This document shows, piece by piece, positions 36,601 to 49,063 of a stretch of DNA of 64,000 nt. The translations under genes and the position numbers were made by a program. The DNA comes from Anarhynchus alexandrinus. Its lineage: Eukaryota; Chordata; Aves; Charadriiformes; Charadriidae. The stretch is from NCBI GenBank assembly GCA_008711295.1, contig VUYV01000517.1, positions 1-64,000 of the forward strand. Reading direction: 5' to 3'. The notes under the pieces are model-generated. The model worked only from the letters and a program-made list of their open reading frames with translations, made no database searches and was not told where the DNA came from. Within the stretch, counting starts at the first letter, position 1. Each line of letters begins with the position of its first letter.

Positions 36601-38683
36601 TGGCTTATGATTCGTGGACAGATCTTGTGTGTGCTGTCTGATGAGGAAGCACTGACCATCTCAAAAGAACGTCCTGTGAGATCCTGTTGCTGCCTGCTAG
36701 GTGAAATTTGGTCTTTTTCTCCTATGGAGGAGAGTATAAAAATTGCGTGCACAGCTGGAGGAGACGGCCAGGTGAGTTTGAAAGCGTAATGAATCCAGTG
36801 TGCCAGGCAGTGTTTCTGAATCAGCTGGGAGGATTACGTTGCCGTGCAGACGTGAAATGAACTGTCATTGGGCTCAGAATGTTCATGGGATGAAGACATC
36901 ACTCCTGCTGCTGTAGGAGAAACTGTGTTTTCCCCTTTGCTGCAGCCCAAAGAAGAGAGGGTCCCTAATCAGAAGTAGGTGTTGTAGCCCTTTGAAAATC
37001 CTGCCCAAAATTATTATAAATCTGATGTGTGGCCAATCAGTTTGGTACTGTTATATGAAGTTTGTAGCCTGTCCTGTAGTAATAGATTTTTTGCAAAGTA
37101 GGTATTACTTCTGGTTATTGCTTGTCTTTAACACTAAAATTATGTCTAGATTGATTTCTTTGGCTTCTTCCCCAGCTTAACTTTCTAGACCGTGGTGGTT
37201 CTTTAATAGTATGTGCAGTTTAACAGGAGCAGAAAAATCTTGCTTAAATACAAAATGCAAAGACTGTTGGGCCTTTTATTGGAAATAGGGGAACCCACAA
37301 CTCTTCTAATGGGTGTGCTGGAAGCTGCACGGTGCCTGAATAGTGTAGGAAGCAGGTTCAGGCTGATGTAGGGCGGCAGGACGGAGGAAGATGGTTTTGC
37401 CCACGACGGTGTTTGAAGTGCAGCCTGTGTAATGCAAGATGGGTGCTGCTGCACCGCCTTTGCTTCTGCCTGTTTGCAGTGAATGGTTGTGTTGTTTTAC
37501 AAGCAGCTTGTTGACGTTGGTCTGGAAATTAGGACTGTATCTGGGACAGTTGAGAAACTGAAGACACATTTTATTTCCGTACTCCTAATCTTCTGCGCGT
37601 TCTGGAGAGGACGGGGCTGTCATAACCTAAGCACACAACTATGCAGTAAAATAAGACTTGGTTACTGTCAGTTGGGTCAGAATTTTGGTTAGCATGATTT
37701 TTGTCTTCATTTTCTTTATACTAGTGGAGCTGAAATGGCAGTTTCTGACCTAGTTTTCATCTAGTTTTAGGCTGTTGATTTTCTGCTGACATAGCGTGTG
37801 CCGGGTGTCGCTTCTGCCAGCTGGAAAGTGATGAGTTTTCTTGCCTAGCGTGGTGAACCTTTCACAGTTGATTCTAAAGGGGGGGGTTGTCACTTTGTCT
37901 GTTTAACATGAGAGGATGGAGGGAGATGGGGGCAAAGTGGCCATTATGACAAAGGCAAGAAAAATAATATCTGTGGTTAGATTTCATTTTCCTTTGCTCA
38001 TTCCTGCCTCAGTGCAAACGCTGTCTGTGACATCCACTGGTGTCCAGGGGGTGCTGGTGGGGGTGCTCATAATGCTGTTTCCTCAGGACTTTTTTTTAAA
38101 CCTCGTGACTGTATTTCATTCTAGAACACCTCTCTAAATAGCGACCTTCTGTCCACTCAGAGGAGGGCCATCTTCTTTTTCTTTTTTTTTTTTTTTGAAA
38201 NNTTTTTTTTTTTTTTGAAACCTTTTTATTGAGGTGAGGATTATTGCTGAAGACAAGTAGCAAGCAGTCTTCCTCTCAGCACCCCTGGTTATTCCACACC
38301 ACTCCCACCCACCTTCTTCTTGCCCTTGAAGCAAAAACTCACTTTGCGGCGTAATCTACGTACGCTGAGCCCTGCCAGCAAAGCTGGAGGAGAGGAGAGA
38401 TAATTCGTTGAATTTAGAAATAAAAGGCAGTGGAATGATAGAGGGTAATTTACTTCTGTGATACCTAAAGATAAAACTGAAGGGAGAAAACAGCCCTGCT
38501 GGGAGAGGAGTTAGGCTACACGAGATGAGCCTGGGAGAGCACAGCGGGTCTTTTGATCCTCTGAAGGATTTGGTGGTATCTTGTAAATTACAAGTGCTAG
38601 AGGGGTGAGGTTCAGAAAGAAGCCTAAATAGCAAGGATAAATTTCATAAATTCACTAGGGATCAGAAGTAGGGGGCTTTTGTT

Positions 38684-38685
<2 letters not shown>

Positions 38686-38712
<27 letters not shown>
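38686..38712. repeat. Poly-T tract (27 T)
   Basis: Uninterrupted mononucleotide run. It could be the tail of a minus-strand retrocopy, but no recognisable retrocopied gene lies next to it. Confidence 0.9.
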
Positions 38713-38714
<2 letters not shown>

Positions 38715-40472
38715 GCCATAACTGAAGAGAGGGGTAATTCTGTAGAAGATGGTAGAAAGCTACGGTCTTGGCATTTTCTCTGGAAGGACTTGGCAGAATG
38801 GGAAGAGAAAGGGAAAAATAAATTTGTCTGTGGTCAGATATTTTTCATATGAGAAACAGCTGCGAATCTTTAAGATTATTATGGCTCCACTGTTGACAAC
38901 GGCTGCTCTTTTTCCCCAGTGTAGACAGGTAAATGACTCAACTGGTGATTCTTCATCCGCATCATTGCTGAATCGTTCAGGTTAGTTCAAACAGGTGCTT
39001 ATGACCTTTGAAGTTAAGATTTCTGACTTGTGAGCGCTCTTCATCTGCTTCAGTGCAAGATCAGTTTCTTCAGCGCTTCAGGATAGTAACAAGTAGCTGG
39101 GCAACAGCAGTCCTTACAACTGATAAACAGTCATTTCGGCAGTGTCAGACACCTGACCAAGGATTTTTGGACAGCAGTCAAGTGAAGAGAGCATCTTTTA
39201 CCCTGTGTTGGCAGCCCTTAGGGACGCTGGCCAAAATAATCAGTGATAGGGTAAAAGAGTAGCATAGCCGAAAACTGGGTGATTGCAGGAGGGGATAGGT
39301 ACGTCTGCGGCATCTGTGAAGTCAGATCTGGAACCAGACTGGTGGGAAAAAAGCTACTGCAAAAGCGTATTCTAATAGCTAACATGATAATGAGGTGTTT
39401 CTCACGCTTCCTCATCTTTCACCTCTTTCATTGTATTTTAATAGTGCTTCAGGGCATAATTCCACTATTTAGAAGTGAGCAGCAAATAGGAAACCTCAGT
39501 GTTCTTTTGCAGCCTCCTGTTAAATTGATGCATAGCTTTCAGGGGTTTGGGGGGGGGGATGTGGAGTAACTCATAGGTAGGATTAATAATAATTAGGTTA
39601 TCGAGTGTGCAACAAATGAAAAAAATACAGTATAGCTTGTCAATTTTTATATCTGTATTGATCTTCCTGTATAAGAAGTATCTGCAAAGGGTAAAGACCG
39701 TAATTTTTTAGGGTATTGTAGAAAAATATTTCAATAATAGCTGTTTAACTTCAGTGAGTTTGTTTAGATTTGGTCAAATATAGCCCATTGGAAACATCAT
39801 ATGAGCCATTTACTTTTATTGTATGAAGTCAGAGACAGACCTCTTCAGTGCATCTGTTTTATCATTTTCATTCATGTATTTGAATAATAATAAAACGGTA
39901 TCTCTTATCACAAGCTGTACCTTAAAAAAAAGTAAAAAACACTATTCTGTTGTTTTCAAATGTTTTTGTTCATTCTTGAATTGGGAGTCTCTTAGGTCTG
40001 GGAATATGCCTTCTGTTTATTAAAAAATGTTAGATATTGATGACTCAAAATGTAGTAATTTTAAAGGATTTTTTACTTACTGTCTTATCGTGATTTCTGT
40101 TACATCAGTAGCACCTTGCTGCTTTAAATATTTTTGTTGTTGTTTTCTCCTTGTTTGAAAAATACAGTTAAGCTAAAGGAATTTGAATTAAGGGAAATGT
40201 TGAAACTTCTCTATGTGTAAACCAAGAAATTCTTAATGCACTTAAAGGCAATGAAGGCAGTTGTGACTAAATGAAGTTTTCTGCAAACCTTAGGACTGAG
40301 TCTTGGGATATTTACAAAATACACTTTTTAAAATACAGCTCTTTTGAAGTATATGTTTAATAAATCCTCCACTGAAAGGTGGTAAGTCCTGAAGTACTTC
40401 TGTGCAGATGGTAGAATGACTAAGATGTCCCACCCTTTATTTCTTTGCAAATATATGCTAACTGTTTTTCAG

Positions 40473-40516
40473 GATTTAAATGTGGAGAGACTGAACAACA
40501 CAACTCTGGGAAGCAG
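40473..40516 (+). other. Candidate small exon in TANC1 intron 1
   Basis: A 44-nt segment is bounded by a good acceptor (GCTAACTGTTTTTCAG ending at 40472) and a CAG|GTAAAT donor. It lies between the CpG island and the start-codon exon, where extra non-coding 5' exons could exist. There is no independent support. Confidence 0.25.
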
Positions 40517-43343
40517 GTAAATGGGGAGTTTGTGTGCCTTAGCTCAGGGGGTTACATACCTGTAGGTTTATTTTATTTCACCTCTCCAGAAGCGATGAAC
40601 TCTTGTGGTAGATCTCTGAAAAGAGCCCTCCCTGATAGGTAAGGTATGTAAAACGTGCGTGCTGCAGACCTTGAAGGAAGGTGGGACATAAGTTACGAAT
40701 GCGAACAAAAGCTGTGAATTGTCCTGTTACTGATGTTGGCATCTGTCAGCAGTAGCTGTGTGTGGAAAACATTCTCATGCAAGGAAGCTGCTGAGTTTTA
40801 AGGAGACTCACAGGCAGAGTGAAAATGTGGAGAGATTTTTTTTTCTGTCTTTTTGCTTTTCAGAGAGGATTCCCTAGGTAGTGCAGTACTTAATTTGTAA
40901 AAGATTAGTAATGAAGTAAACTGTTGTATTTGTCTGTGTTCCCAACTCTCTACATAACCTAGCATTTGTATTATATTATAAACCTGAGCTTGTTTTGGAG
41001 TCCCTTGTTTATAAAAATGCTGATCGTACAAATTCTTAAATCAAGGGACTTTCCGCCCCTTCCCTTCGTGCTCTGAGTATGAGGCAATTGTACGAAATGT
41101 CCTGTGTCTCTACAGAACAGCAGTTGGACTGGTGGGAGGGCAGGACCCGCTTTAAAATGCGTTCGACACGAGCTGGGGTGGGGGGTCCGTCCGGCTTTGC
41201 CAGCAGCTAACCTGATCTTTGATTGCATAAGCAAACGAGTGTTGAGGTATTTTCCTTCTTATGTGACATCATTTAATATCAACCCTGGGGTAGCCAGTCC
41301 ACATCTGGTGTCTGTTTTAAATATGGGAACGACAGTTAAAGTTTTTAAAAGATCTTCAAATATTTTTAAAGAACAAAACCACCCACNCAACCAAACAACA
41401 AACAGATGGTTTCAGGGCAGAATTTAAAAATTGGAAGCAAGAAAATCTAAAACTGAATTGTTTACCAAAGAAAAGCAATTGCAATAGCTGAAAGCGTTTC
41501 TGAAATCTTAGTGAATGATTTTATTTAAGCTTAGTTGTGGAGAAAGAGGAAATACAATGTGCTTAGAAAAGACAAGATGCCAGCATTCCTGGAAAATATC
41601 CTATTAATCAAAATATCTTTAAACCAAAACAAGATCCAATATCCCAGGTCTGTTTCAAGGGATGAGGAAATATAAATGTACAATATTGCCCTTCAGTTTA
41701 ATCAGTCTTCTTGAAGTGTGAAAGATGAGCACGAAGAATGTTCTTTTACCTGAAATGCTTTTGGATATTTGTCAGGCAGCTTCACAGTATGTACAGGGGT
41801 TTTTTTGTTTGTTTGTTTTTTTTTTTTTAAATATCGCATTATTTATTTGTAATCGGTATTTCTAAGCTGTAGTATTTGGTTCAATCCTAAACAGTTCAGC
41901 TACACACCTCTGTGCAACTTCAGTGATGCTGTAAAGTACCCAAGGTGTTGGCTTTAGGATTACTCAAGAAAACAGTTTAGGTTTTGTACCTTTCAGCTTG
42001 CAAACGAACAGTGAATTTCACTGGGTTTGCTTTCCTGTTCAGACCCTTTATTGGTTAGGTCTCTCCGTGAGCATAATTGACATATCAAAAGGTGAATTTC
42101 TTTGGAAGTGGTTATTTTTCATTTTTGCATATCATTTTATGGGGAGAAGGCAGGAAATGAACTGTAATTTGGGGTAATAGGCAATTTTGTATCTACGCTG
42201 AATGTGTCTGAATAAGCAACCATCTCACATGCCATTCCTGTTCTTTGTTGGAGTACATCCTTGAAGATCCGTGTGCACAGTGGGGAAGTTGGCCTCAATT
42301 CCAAAAAGAGAAAATTTAGGATGGAATTGTCCTCGATTCCTTTTATTTGATCTCTTCTTATTCCCTACCTGTCTCCTAAGAATAGGAATGACATATACTG
42401 TAAGATGTCAGTTCTATATCAAGCCTCTCTGTTCTGGTTGAAAGAAAATTTATACTCGTCATGTTTGCAAAAGAAGAAGAAAGTTAAATATAATATTCAG
42501 GTTTTCAGGTATGGGTTTTTTTTTTAATTGCCACTCTGTTCTAGCTATGTATGTAGAATATCGTTCTCAGATTCTGAAATTCATTAACAGCTCCAGATCT
42601 CACCATTGCATAGTGCAGACTTTCTAACATGGCGTACATTTTTTGTATGGAAAAGAAAAAAAAAAACCTTTCTATTTAAGAAGTGGAGTGTAATAAATAT
42701 ATTGGGACTTTTCTTTTCTTTGATGTCTTAGTTTAGGAGGTTATCTGGGAGGGGTGTTTGACTGCGTACTTAGAAAAAATGCTTGGAGTTGTTTTTCTTT
42801 CCTTTTGGAATCTGATAATTAGAACTTTTAGGTTTTATAGTACTGGGAGGCATACGCCATTGAAAGTAAGACTGAGCGAGTTAGAACGCACTTTCTACTC
42901 CGGTACAGCTAGCTTCTGTAACGTTTTCTGCTCCGGGCCGTGAGGTGTTCTTCAGAGGCAGAAAGTGTCTTCTCTGCGGCCGCTCAAGCTGCCTCTGCTC
43001 GGAGCTTCATCCAAGGTAGGCTTTGTTGGAGAAGGGGAACATGCTGGAACCTACCTAAGAGATTTACAGTTGCATTTCCCGCTCTTCCCATCACCGCCTC
43101 AGTACGTTAGATACATCCCAAGGCGTTTCTCTTTTGAGCATGAGTGGGGTTTACCCCTTAAAAGCAGTAGGTATTTCCCCGCAGGATGGACAGACTCAAA
43201 GGGGACAGTGTCCCCTGGATGGCACCGTGTGAAATGCACACCACATGTGTCATCAGTGGCACGAAGCCTAGCTGAAGGCCAGTAACTAGCGGTGTACCCC
43301 CCGGGCCGATGCCGAGTCTAATCCTGCTCAGCACCTTCGTTAA

Positions 43344-44080
43344 TCACAGAATGGTTGAGGTTGGAAGGGACCGTGTCAGCCCCCTGCTCAAGAAGGGTTA
43401 TCTAGAGCCAGTTGCCTGGCTTGCGTGTCCAGACAGCTCTTGAATACTTCCATCAATGGAGATTCCACAGCCTGCCTGGGCAACCTGTGCCCTCCCAGTG
43501 ACAAAGTGTTTCCTGATGCTCAGGGGGAACCTCCAGTGTTTCCATATGTGCCCATTGCTTCTTGTCCTGTCACTGGGCACCTCTGGAAAGATCCTGGCTC
43601 CGTCCTCTTGGCACCCTCCCTTCAAATATTGACACTGAACTGGGAAGCCCAGACCTGGACTCGCTACTCCGGGGGAGGTAGCCACACCAGTGGTGAACAG
43701 AGGGGATGGATCTCCTCCCTTGACCTTCTGGCAATGCTCTTCTGATGCAGCCAAGGATACCATTAGCCTTCTTTGTGGCAAGGGCACATTGCTGGCTCAT
43801 GGTCAACTCTGTGTCCACCAGGACTCCCAGGTCCTTTTCTGCCAAGCTGCTGTCTAGCTGGGTGCCCCCAGCGTATACTGGAGCCTGGGGTTGTTCTTCC
43901 CCAGGTGTAGGACTTTCCACATCCCCTTGTTGAACTTCATGATGTTCCCATCAGGCCATTTCTCCAGCCTGTCAAGGTCCCTCTGGACGGAATCACGACC
44001 CTGTGGTGTCTCGGCCATCCTCGTTTCATATTGTCAGCGAGCTTGCCGAGAAGACGCTCTGCTCTACCATCCGGATCGTT
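43344..44080 (-). mobile_element. CR1-type LINE, minus strand, older subfamily
   Basis: The complement reads as CR1: antisense landmarks are AATCACAGAATGGTTGAGGT (3' end), GGCAACCTGTGCCCTCCCAG, TGTCCACCAGGACTCCCAGG, TCTCCAGCCTGTCAAGGTCC and CATATTGTCAGCGAGCTTGC. The complement of 43570-43920 translates as [15 protein letters not shown] and [22 protein letters not shown]2 C-terminal sequence. It breaks off at about 44080, where sequence of the opposite orientation begins. Confidence 0.88.
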
Positions 44081-44200
44081 CCCATGAGCCAGCGGTTTGT
44101 CCTTGCAGCGTAGAGGGCTAACGGCATCCCGGGCCGCGCTAGACAAAGGGTTGCCAGCAGGTCAGGGGAGGTGATCCTTCCCCTCTTCTTACCGCTGGTG
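44081..44200 (+). mobile_element. Inverted CR1 piece abutting the minus-strand CR1
   Basis: The + strand reads ATGAGCCAGCGGTTTGTCCT, then GGGCTAACGGCATCC and GGTTGCCAGCAGGTCAGGGG, then ACCGCTGGTG. This is the same CR1 segment that is present in opposite orientation at 43685-43800, so the two form an imperfect inverted repeat with a ~283-nt spacer. It is either a second CR1 or a rearranged end of the first. Confidence 0.82.
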
Positions 44201-47200
44201 GGGAATGCAGAGGAATTTTCTTTCACTAGTTTATAGTCAGCCAACCTAAGTCAGAAAACTTAACTTAAAAAGCAACTTGCTGACAGCATACGTTAATTTG
44301 TAGACAAGTGTACAGTGTGTTACCGTGCTGTAAAGTCTTCAACTTCAAGCGTCTGTGCATCCAGCAGTTCAGTTTCTCTGACGTACAGGGAACAAACGCT
44401 ACAGACAAACTACAGTCTGTGTCATATTTTAGAAGCCATGAGTTTGCCCAGGTTAGATAAGAATTTTTATACACACACACACACAAATATACCAAATTGC
44501 TGTGTTTTATATTTAATGAATGAATTTTCAAAATATTGTTAAATATTTTTGTTTCATTTTTTCTCTTGTGAGAGGAGCTTCCCATCGTGTATTCGCATCC
44601 ACTGTAAGTGCCAGTGGTCTTTGGTGGTGTAATATTTCAGAATTGCTGCTACAGACATAAATCCTTTGTGAGGTCTGTACGGGGGATCAGCTGTAGCGTT
44701 TGGCTCAGCGGTTAGCTGACGTAAGGAGATGCCTACGGTCCCTGGAACAGTGGAGCTTACGTAACTGGAAGAAACGGGTGATCACTGCCACCGCGGAGGG
44801 TGCGGAGTCCCTTTCAGAGGGGCTGTTGGCGCTCCTCTAGGGAGGAGTTCACAGAATTTGCCCATTGCATTCCTCTTTGCACCCGTTATTTTTTCCACTG
44901 ACTTTTTTTACGCTCACATCTCTTCTCTCTTTGGGCTGCTGCAGAGGGTTTCTTTTAGCGCTGCACCTGTTCAAGAGCCTGTAAATGTTGTGGTTTATTA
45001 TTACCTTGTTTTTCTTAAGAAAGATCCAGTTCTCTTGCAACAGCGTCATTGTCTGCTCTTGCAGTAGGCTTCCACCTCCTCCAATCAGCTCTGGAACCAA
45101 ACTCTTTCATAACTGCCCTCTTGTATTTTTGGTTTTGGTTGTATTACACCACTAAGCTGTATCATTGGGGGGGAGGGGGGAGCATCCAGTGGTCTCTAGG
45201 GCAGAGCTAGATTAGACATCTGTGAACTTCAGCAAGACTTCAGGTAGACTGTTTCTTCCTTGTTCATGTGGTGATACCAGCTGCATTTTAATCAAGTCAC
45301 TATTGTTCTGCAAGACTGACGAGATTTTAAAATGCTTGGAAGTAAAATTTGTCATACAACCTACCAACAATATACAACACTGCATAATTTTAGAGTTAAC
45401 ATTCACGTCTCAAAGCCAGGCAGAAGTTAGGGAATACCAAATTAAGAATGTCTCTGCAGCTCTAATTAGACTTCCCATTCTTCTACATACGCATTATGTT
45501 TCGGCCTCAAATTACATGACTGAAGAGTGTTTCCTTTGCTGAACGCTCTGAGCCCGTCAGTGCCTCCAGGAACGTTTGAAAGGAACAGTACCCTTCGGTG
45601 CAGTTACCTGCATTGCAACGTGCTGAAATGAGCTGAGAAAACGTTCATTTTTAAGGAACCAATTACATATAAAAATGGGTTCCAAAGAATGTAAGACCTT
45701 CAAATTGTAATGTTAAGGTGAAATTTATATATCGAGGTTTCTGGAACAAATGACCGGTGTCTGAATATGAAGCACAAAGTCTGTGTTAGTTCCAAACTCA
45801 TACACGGACTGGTACCTTAGCGTGTGAAGTGCCTGGAAGGATTTGAGAAGAGTCAGAACAGTTGTTTTCAGATTTATTTTTTTTTTTAAAGAGTTTTATA
45901 CTAACATTAGAAATATCCTTTCTAAAATGGTGATCAAGAACATGGAAAAGAGGACAGTGGAGCGGGAGCCTACGGTTTGCCTGAAGAAACTACAGTGAAG
46001 ACCAATAGGTACGAAATGTGTCTCACAGGTGTCCTGCAACAGGACTGTACCCGACACGGGTGTGTGATTCAGAAAGCATCAAAACCGCCTGGTCTTTGAG
46101 CAGAGATCAGTCGCTGCAGCACTCTTGATCATTTTGTGTAGACAAAGGGCGTGCAGCGCGCGCTGAAGGTGTGTGTGGTTACAGCCAGTGCAGCCTGCGA
46201 GAGACGCGCAAGGAGGAAGCTGTTCTGAAAGAATACTTAATAAACTTGGGAAGTGAATCATTCAGATTTTGGGAAAAATAGGTTTGAAGCTGTTTGAGCA
46301 GTCTTTTGCCTCTCTGTATGGCAGTGGCCTTGTGGTAGAGCAGGAAGAGAACGCCGCTCTCCCGGCCCCGCTGGGTGGCTGCCGGCAGACAGGGGGCTCG
46401 TTTGTTCGTGGACATCCTTTGCACGGGATGAGTGGACAGGACGCGCTCGCGTAGTTGAAGTTTCTAGCACAACTTTTGCACAAAAGAAGCACACATTTGG
46501 ATTGTGTGGTCCAGCCTTTAAATTTCTAATTTCCTAACTTTTTAATGCTTCCCTCACAGTTTTGGCATCGTTTATATATGCATAAGTCTTTTTTGTTTGA
46601 TCGGCAAACTTGAATCTTGTGCTGTTACAAGAAGTAATGTTTTTAAATACCTTTTTCTGTACCTAATAAAGGCCAATATTTTATAGGGATAGAGGAAGGT
46701 TAGCTGTCTGTAACATTAGAGAATATCTGTAATAATTCAAATAACGCTTTTATACATAATTTTTAATATAAAGTTACTCTTACCTCATACGTATTTCAAA
46801 CTATGGAACATGTTCTTAGGTTCTTGATTTGCTAATACCATTTGAACATACATTTTTGGAAATCAAATCCAAAGTGTTCATATGACACTTTCTCAAAAAA
46901 AACCCCAGACTCTAATCGAAAAATATTGTTCCTCTTGCACTACACTTCTGCAAGACATCCGAGTTGTTAAAGAAAGGAAAGCTGCTTAGTTCTTCAGAGT
47001 TTGAACCCTTTTTTTAGTATTTTTTTCCTTCTTACCTACAGTTTCGTAACTAGCTATTTGATATATAAATAGTTAGAGCTTCCCGATGAACCTTTTGTAG
47101 CCTGCGCGTTCCCCTTGGCTGAAGCCAACGCCGCAGAGAGGAGGTGTGGGGAGGACTTTGGAGGGGGCGTTTGGTTCATCCTCCAGCGTACGGATCTGAC

Positions 47201-48988
47201 CCATCTGAAAGATTTCCATTATTAAACAACTTTTGATAGAACTGGAAGAAAAATAAGCTTTAAAGTTTACAAACTTTTTTTCATGCCTGGAGTGGAAGCT
47301 TGTGAGGTTTATGGCTTGTCCTGTGGCTTTTGTTTTGCTTTTGTCCCTGTCCACTGACAAGTGCGTCATACAAACGAAATAAGTTAACTTGCCTGGATCT
47401 TTCATCGTCAGTCCAACACATCTTGCTCCAGCCACAACCAGTTGGGGTTTTCTCTTGCAGATGGCTGTTTCAGAGATAAATATTCCACTCTTTCCTGGCG
47501 GGCTGGCAGTTTTCCTGTAGTTTGTGTCCCTGCTGCTAGGAAGCTTTTTCTTTGTGTCTAGGCTAGGTTTTGTCTGCTGCAAAGCAGGCGCGTGTTACTT
47601 GGTCCATGGAGAGCTGATACATCGGATTGGTCCCTTTGGTGTAAGGGTCTTACAATACATAACAGGCTAACGTGGTTAGGTTTCTCCTCAAGTCTTCTGC
47701 TCTTTAAGATAAACAGCCTTTCCACTCTCTTAAGTTGCAGTGTCCACACTGCCCATCTCTGGTATTGTCTTCTCCATTCCTTCCCCCTGGTCCAGATGTG
47801 AATTCTGGTGCCCACAAAGGGACGTAGTCTCCTCCAGAGGCCTCTTTGGTACCATGTAGAGTGGAATGAGGACTTTGTTTTAAAGGCAGTGTTGGTCTTC
47901 ATACAACTGAAGAAGTGGTTTATTTTCTCGTATCAGCAGATGGGCTGTTTCCAGCTGGCTGTGTCTGAGTCTCTCAGAAAAGTCATTCTTCCTTTTTTTG
48001 TGACAGTGTGCCTGAGGACATGGGTTGTTGCTTTTCCTTGTTCTCGCTTGTTGTGAAAGCTGTTGTGTAAGGGAGCAGTGCAAAGCCAGAAGGCGTGAGC
48101 GCTGGGAAAGGGGAAGCGGTTGGAAACACGCGTGATGGGTGAGAGTGGAGGTGCGGTCCTTTGTCATGCCCCCAGCCATTAGCTGTGGGGGACCATGAAG
48201 TACGTGGTGTTTCAAAGGAGGTAACCAGGGCTGCAGTTAAACTTTGGTTCAGGCGCTCCATCTTTAACTGATTTTTCTAGTTGTCGGTGCTGTTTGTTAA
48301 TCTCAGAAGCCTCTTTGCTCTTGTGCGTTGTCTCTGTTCGTAGCTCATCCAGATGAGCGAGGAAGGGAGTGTTTTGTCCTGTTGCATTTAGTTTTTCCTT
48401 CTCGTGATCTTGTGGTTGAATTTTCTTATTTTCTTATTTTCAAAAAAACCGAGCGTTGTTCGGGGGAGTGTTTTTCTGTGTTGGTCAGCAGTGCGTGGCG
48501 CAGCGGTGAAGAACCGTTGTGTGGTGGCACCGTGTCCCCCTGTCACCCGCCTGCTTCGCGCCCCCGCGGTTTGGTGTCCCTGGCTGATGGCAGGTTTGTG
48601 TCGTGTCACCACTCCCCTCCACGCTGACGGACTCCGGCCGGCAGTCAGACCTTTATTCTGGTTTATTTTTGCCAGAGTCTCTTACAGTAACTTCCACGGG
48701 CTTAGCCTTATAACCTTAATTATATGTGGAATGTGGAGAATGCTGTACTATTTTTCTGTATAAGACAGTGAACTCTAATTACTTAGTTCAAGTATTAAAA
48801 CGTTCCTTGTGCTTCAGGACTTTGCTTAACCGAGGTACGTTGTAAAAAATAAATGTAACTACCGAAAAGTTTCTTCTGATTACCTCACTGTTTTATTTGT
48901 ACTGATCCTATCTCTATTTTGTTCGGTTTTGTGTGAATGGACATTATTAATGTTGTATTTATTTTTGTTTCTCTCTGTTATCCTTTAG
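44201..48988 (+). other. TANC1: TANC1 intron 1, last part; no gene seen
   Basis: AT-rich with an (AC)7 run at 44471-44485 and G-rich runs near 45169. A stretch around 47100-47860 has somewhat repeat-like antisense LINE flavour that I could not confirm. The intron ends in a pyrimidine-rich acceptor at 48988. Confidence 0.6.
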
Positions 48989-49002
48989 GAGCAACATTTA
49001 CA
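48989..49002 (+). other. TANC1: TANC1 5' UTR portion of the start-codon exon
   Basis: Fourteen nucleotides between the acceptor (CTCTCTGTTATCCTTTAG ending at 48988) and the ATG. They end ACA before the ATG, giving A at -3, a favourable initiation context. Confidence 0.75.
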
Positions 49003-49063
49003 ATGTTAAAGGCAGTTTTAAAAAAGAGCCGAGACGGTGGAAAAGGGAACAAGAAAGACTCAG
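49003..49063 (+). CDS. TANC1: TANC1 first coding exon (N-terminus)
   Basis: It encodes [20 protein letters not shown] plus the first base (G) of the next codon, with a donor GTAGG at 49064. The human TANC1 N-terminus is [20 protein letters not shown], so 16-17 of 20 residues match and the start is secure. TANC1 is a postsynaptic-density scaffold of about 1,860 residues with a P-loop ATPase-like region, ankyrin repeats, TPR repeats and a C-terminal PDZ ligand; it interacts with PSD-95 and supports spine maintenance. None of those domains lies in this window; this exon is the basic, probably disordered N-terminal tip. The frame stays open upstream into the intron to an ATG at 48937, but the acceptor at 48988 and conservation both favour 49003. 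Confidence 0.96.

Larger units (their letters stand above)
33682..43343 (+). other. TANC1: TANC1 intron 1, third part; no confirmed gene
   Basis: Long AT-rich stretch. It includes a G9 run near 34091, an assembly ambiguity (NN at 38201-38202 between duplicated poly-T/GAAA blocks), a T27 run at 38686-38712, an isolated N at 41387 and a G/T-rich tract near 41800-41830. Candidate splice-site-bounded segments at 36701-36771 and 40473-40516 are treated as unproven. Confidence 0.6.

Noticed and set aside
47073..47902. Antisense frames and a stretch near 47670-47780 reminiscent of an old CR1
   Set aside because: A few short strings look like antisense CR1, but no landmark block could be aligned with confidence, so no element is called.
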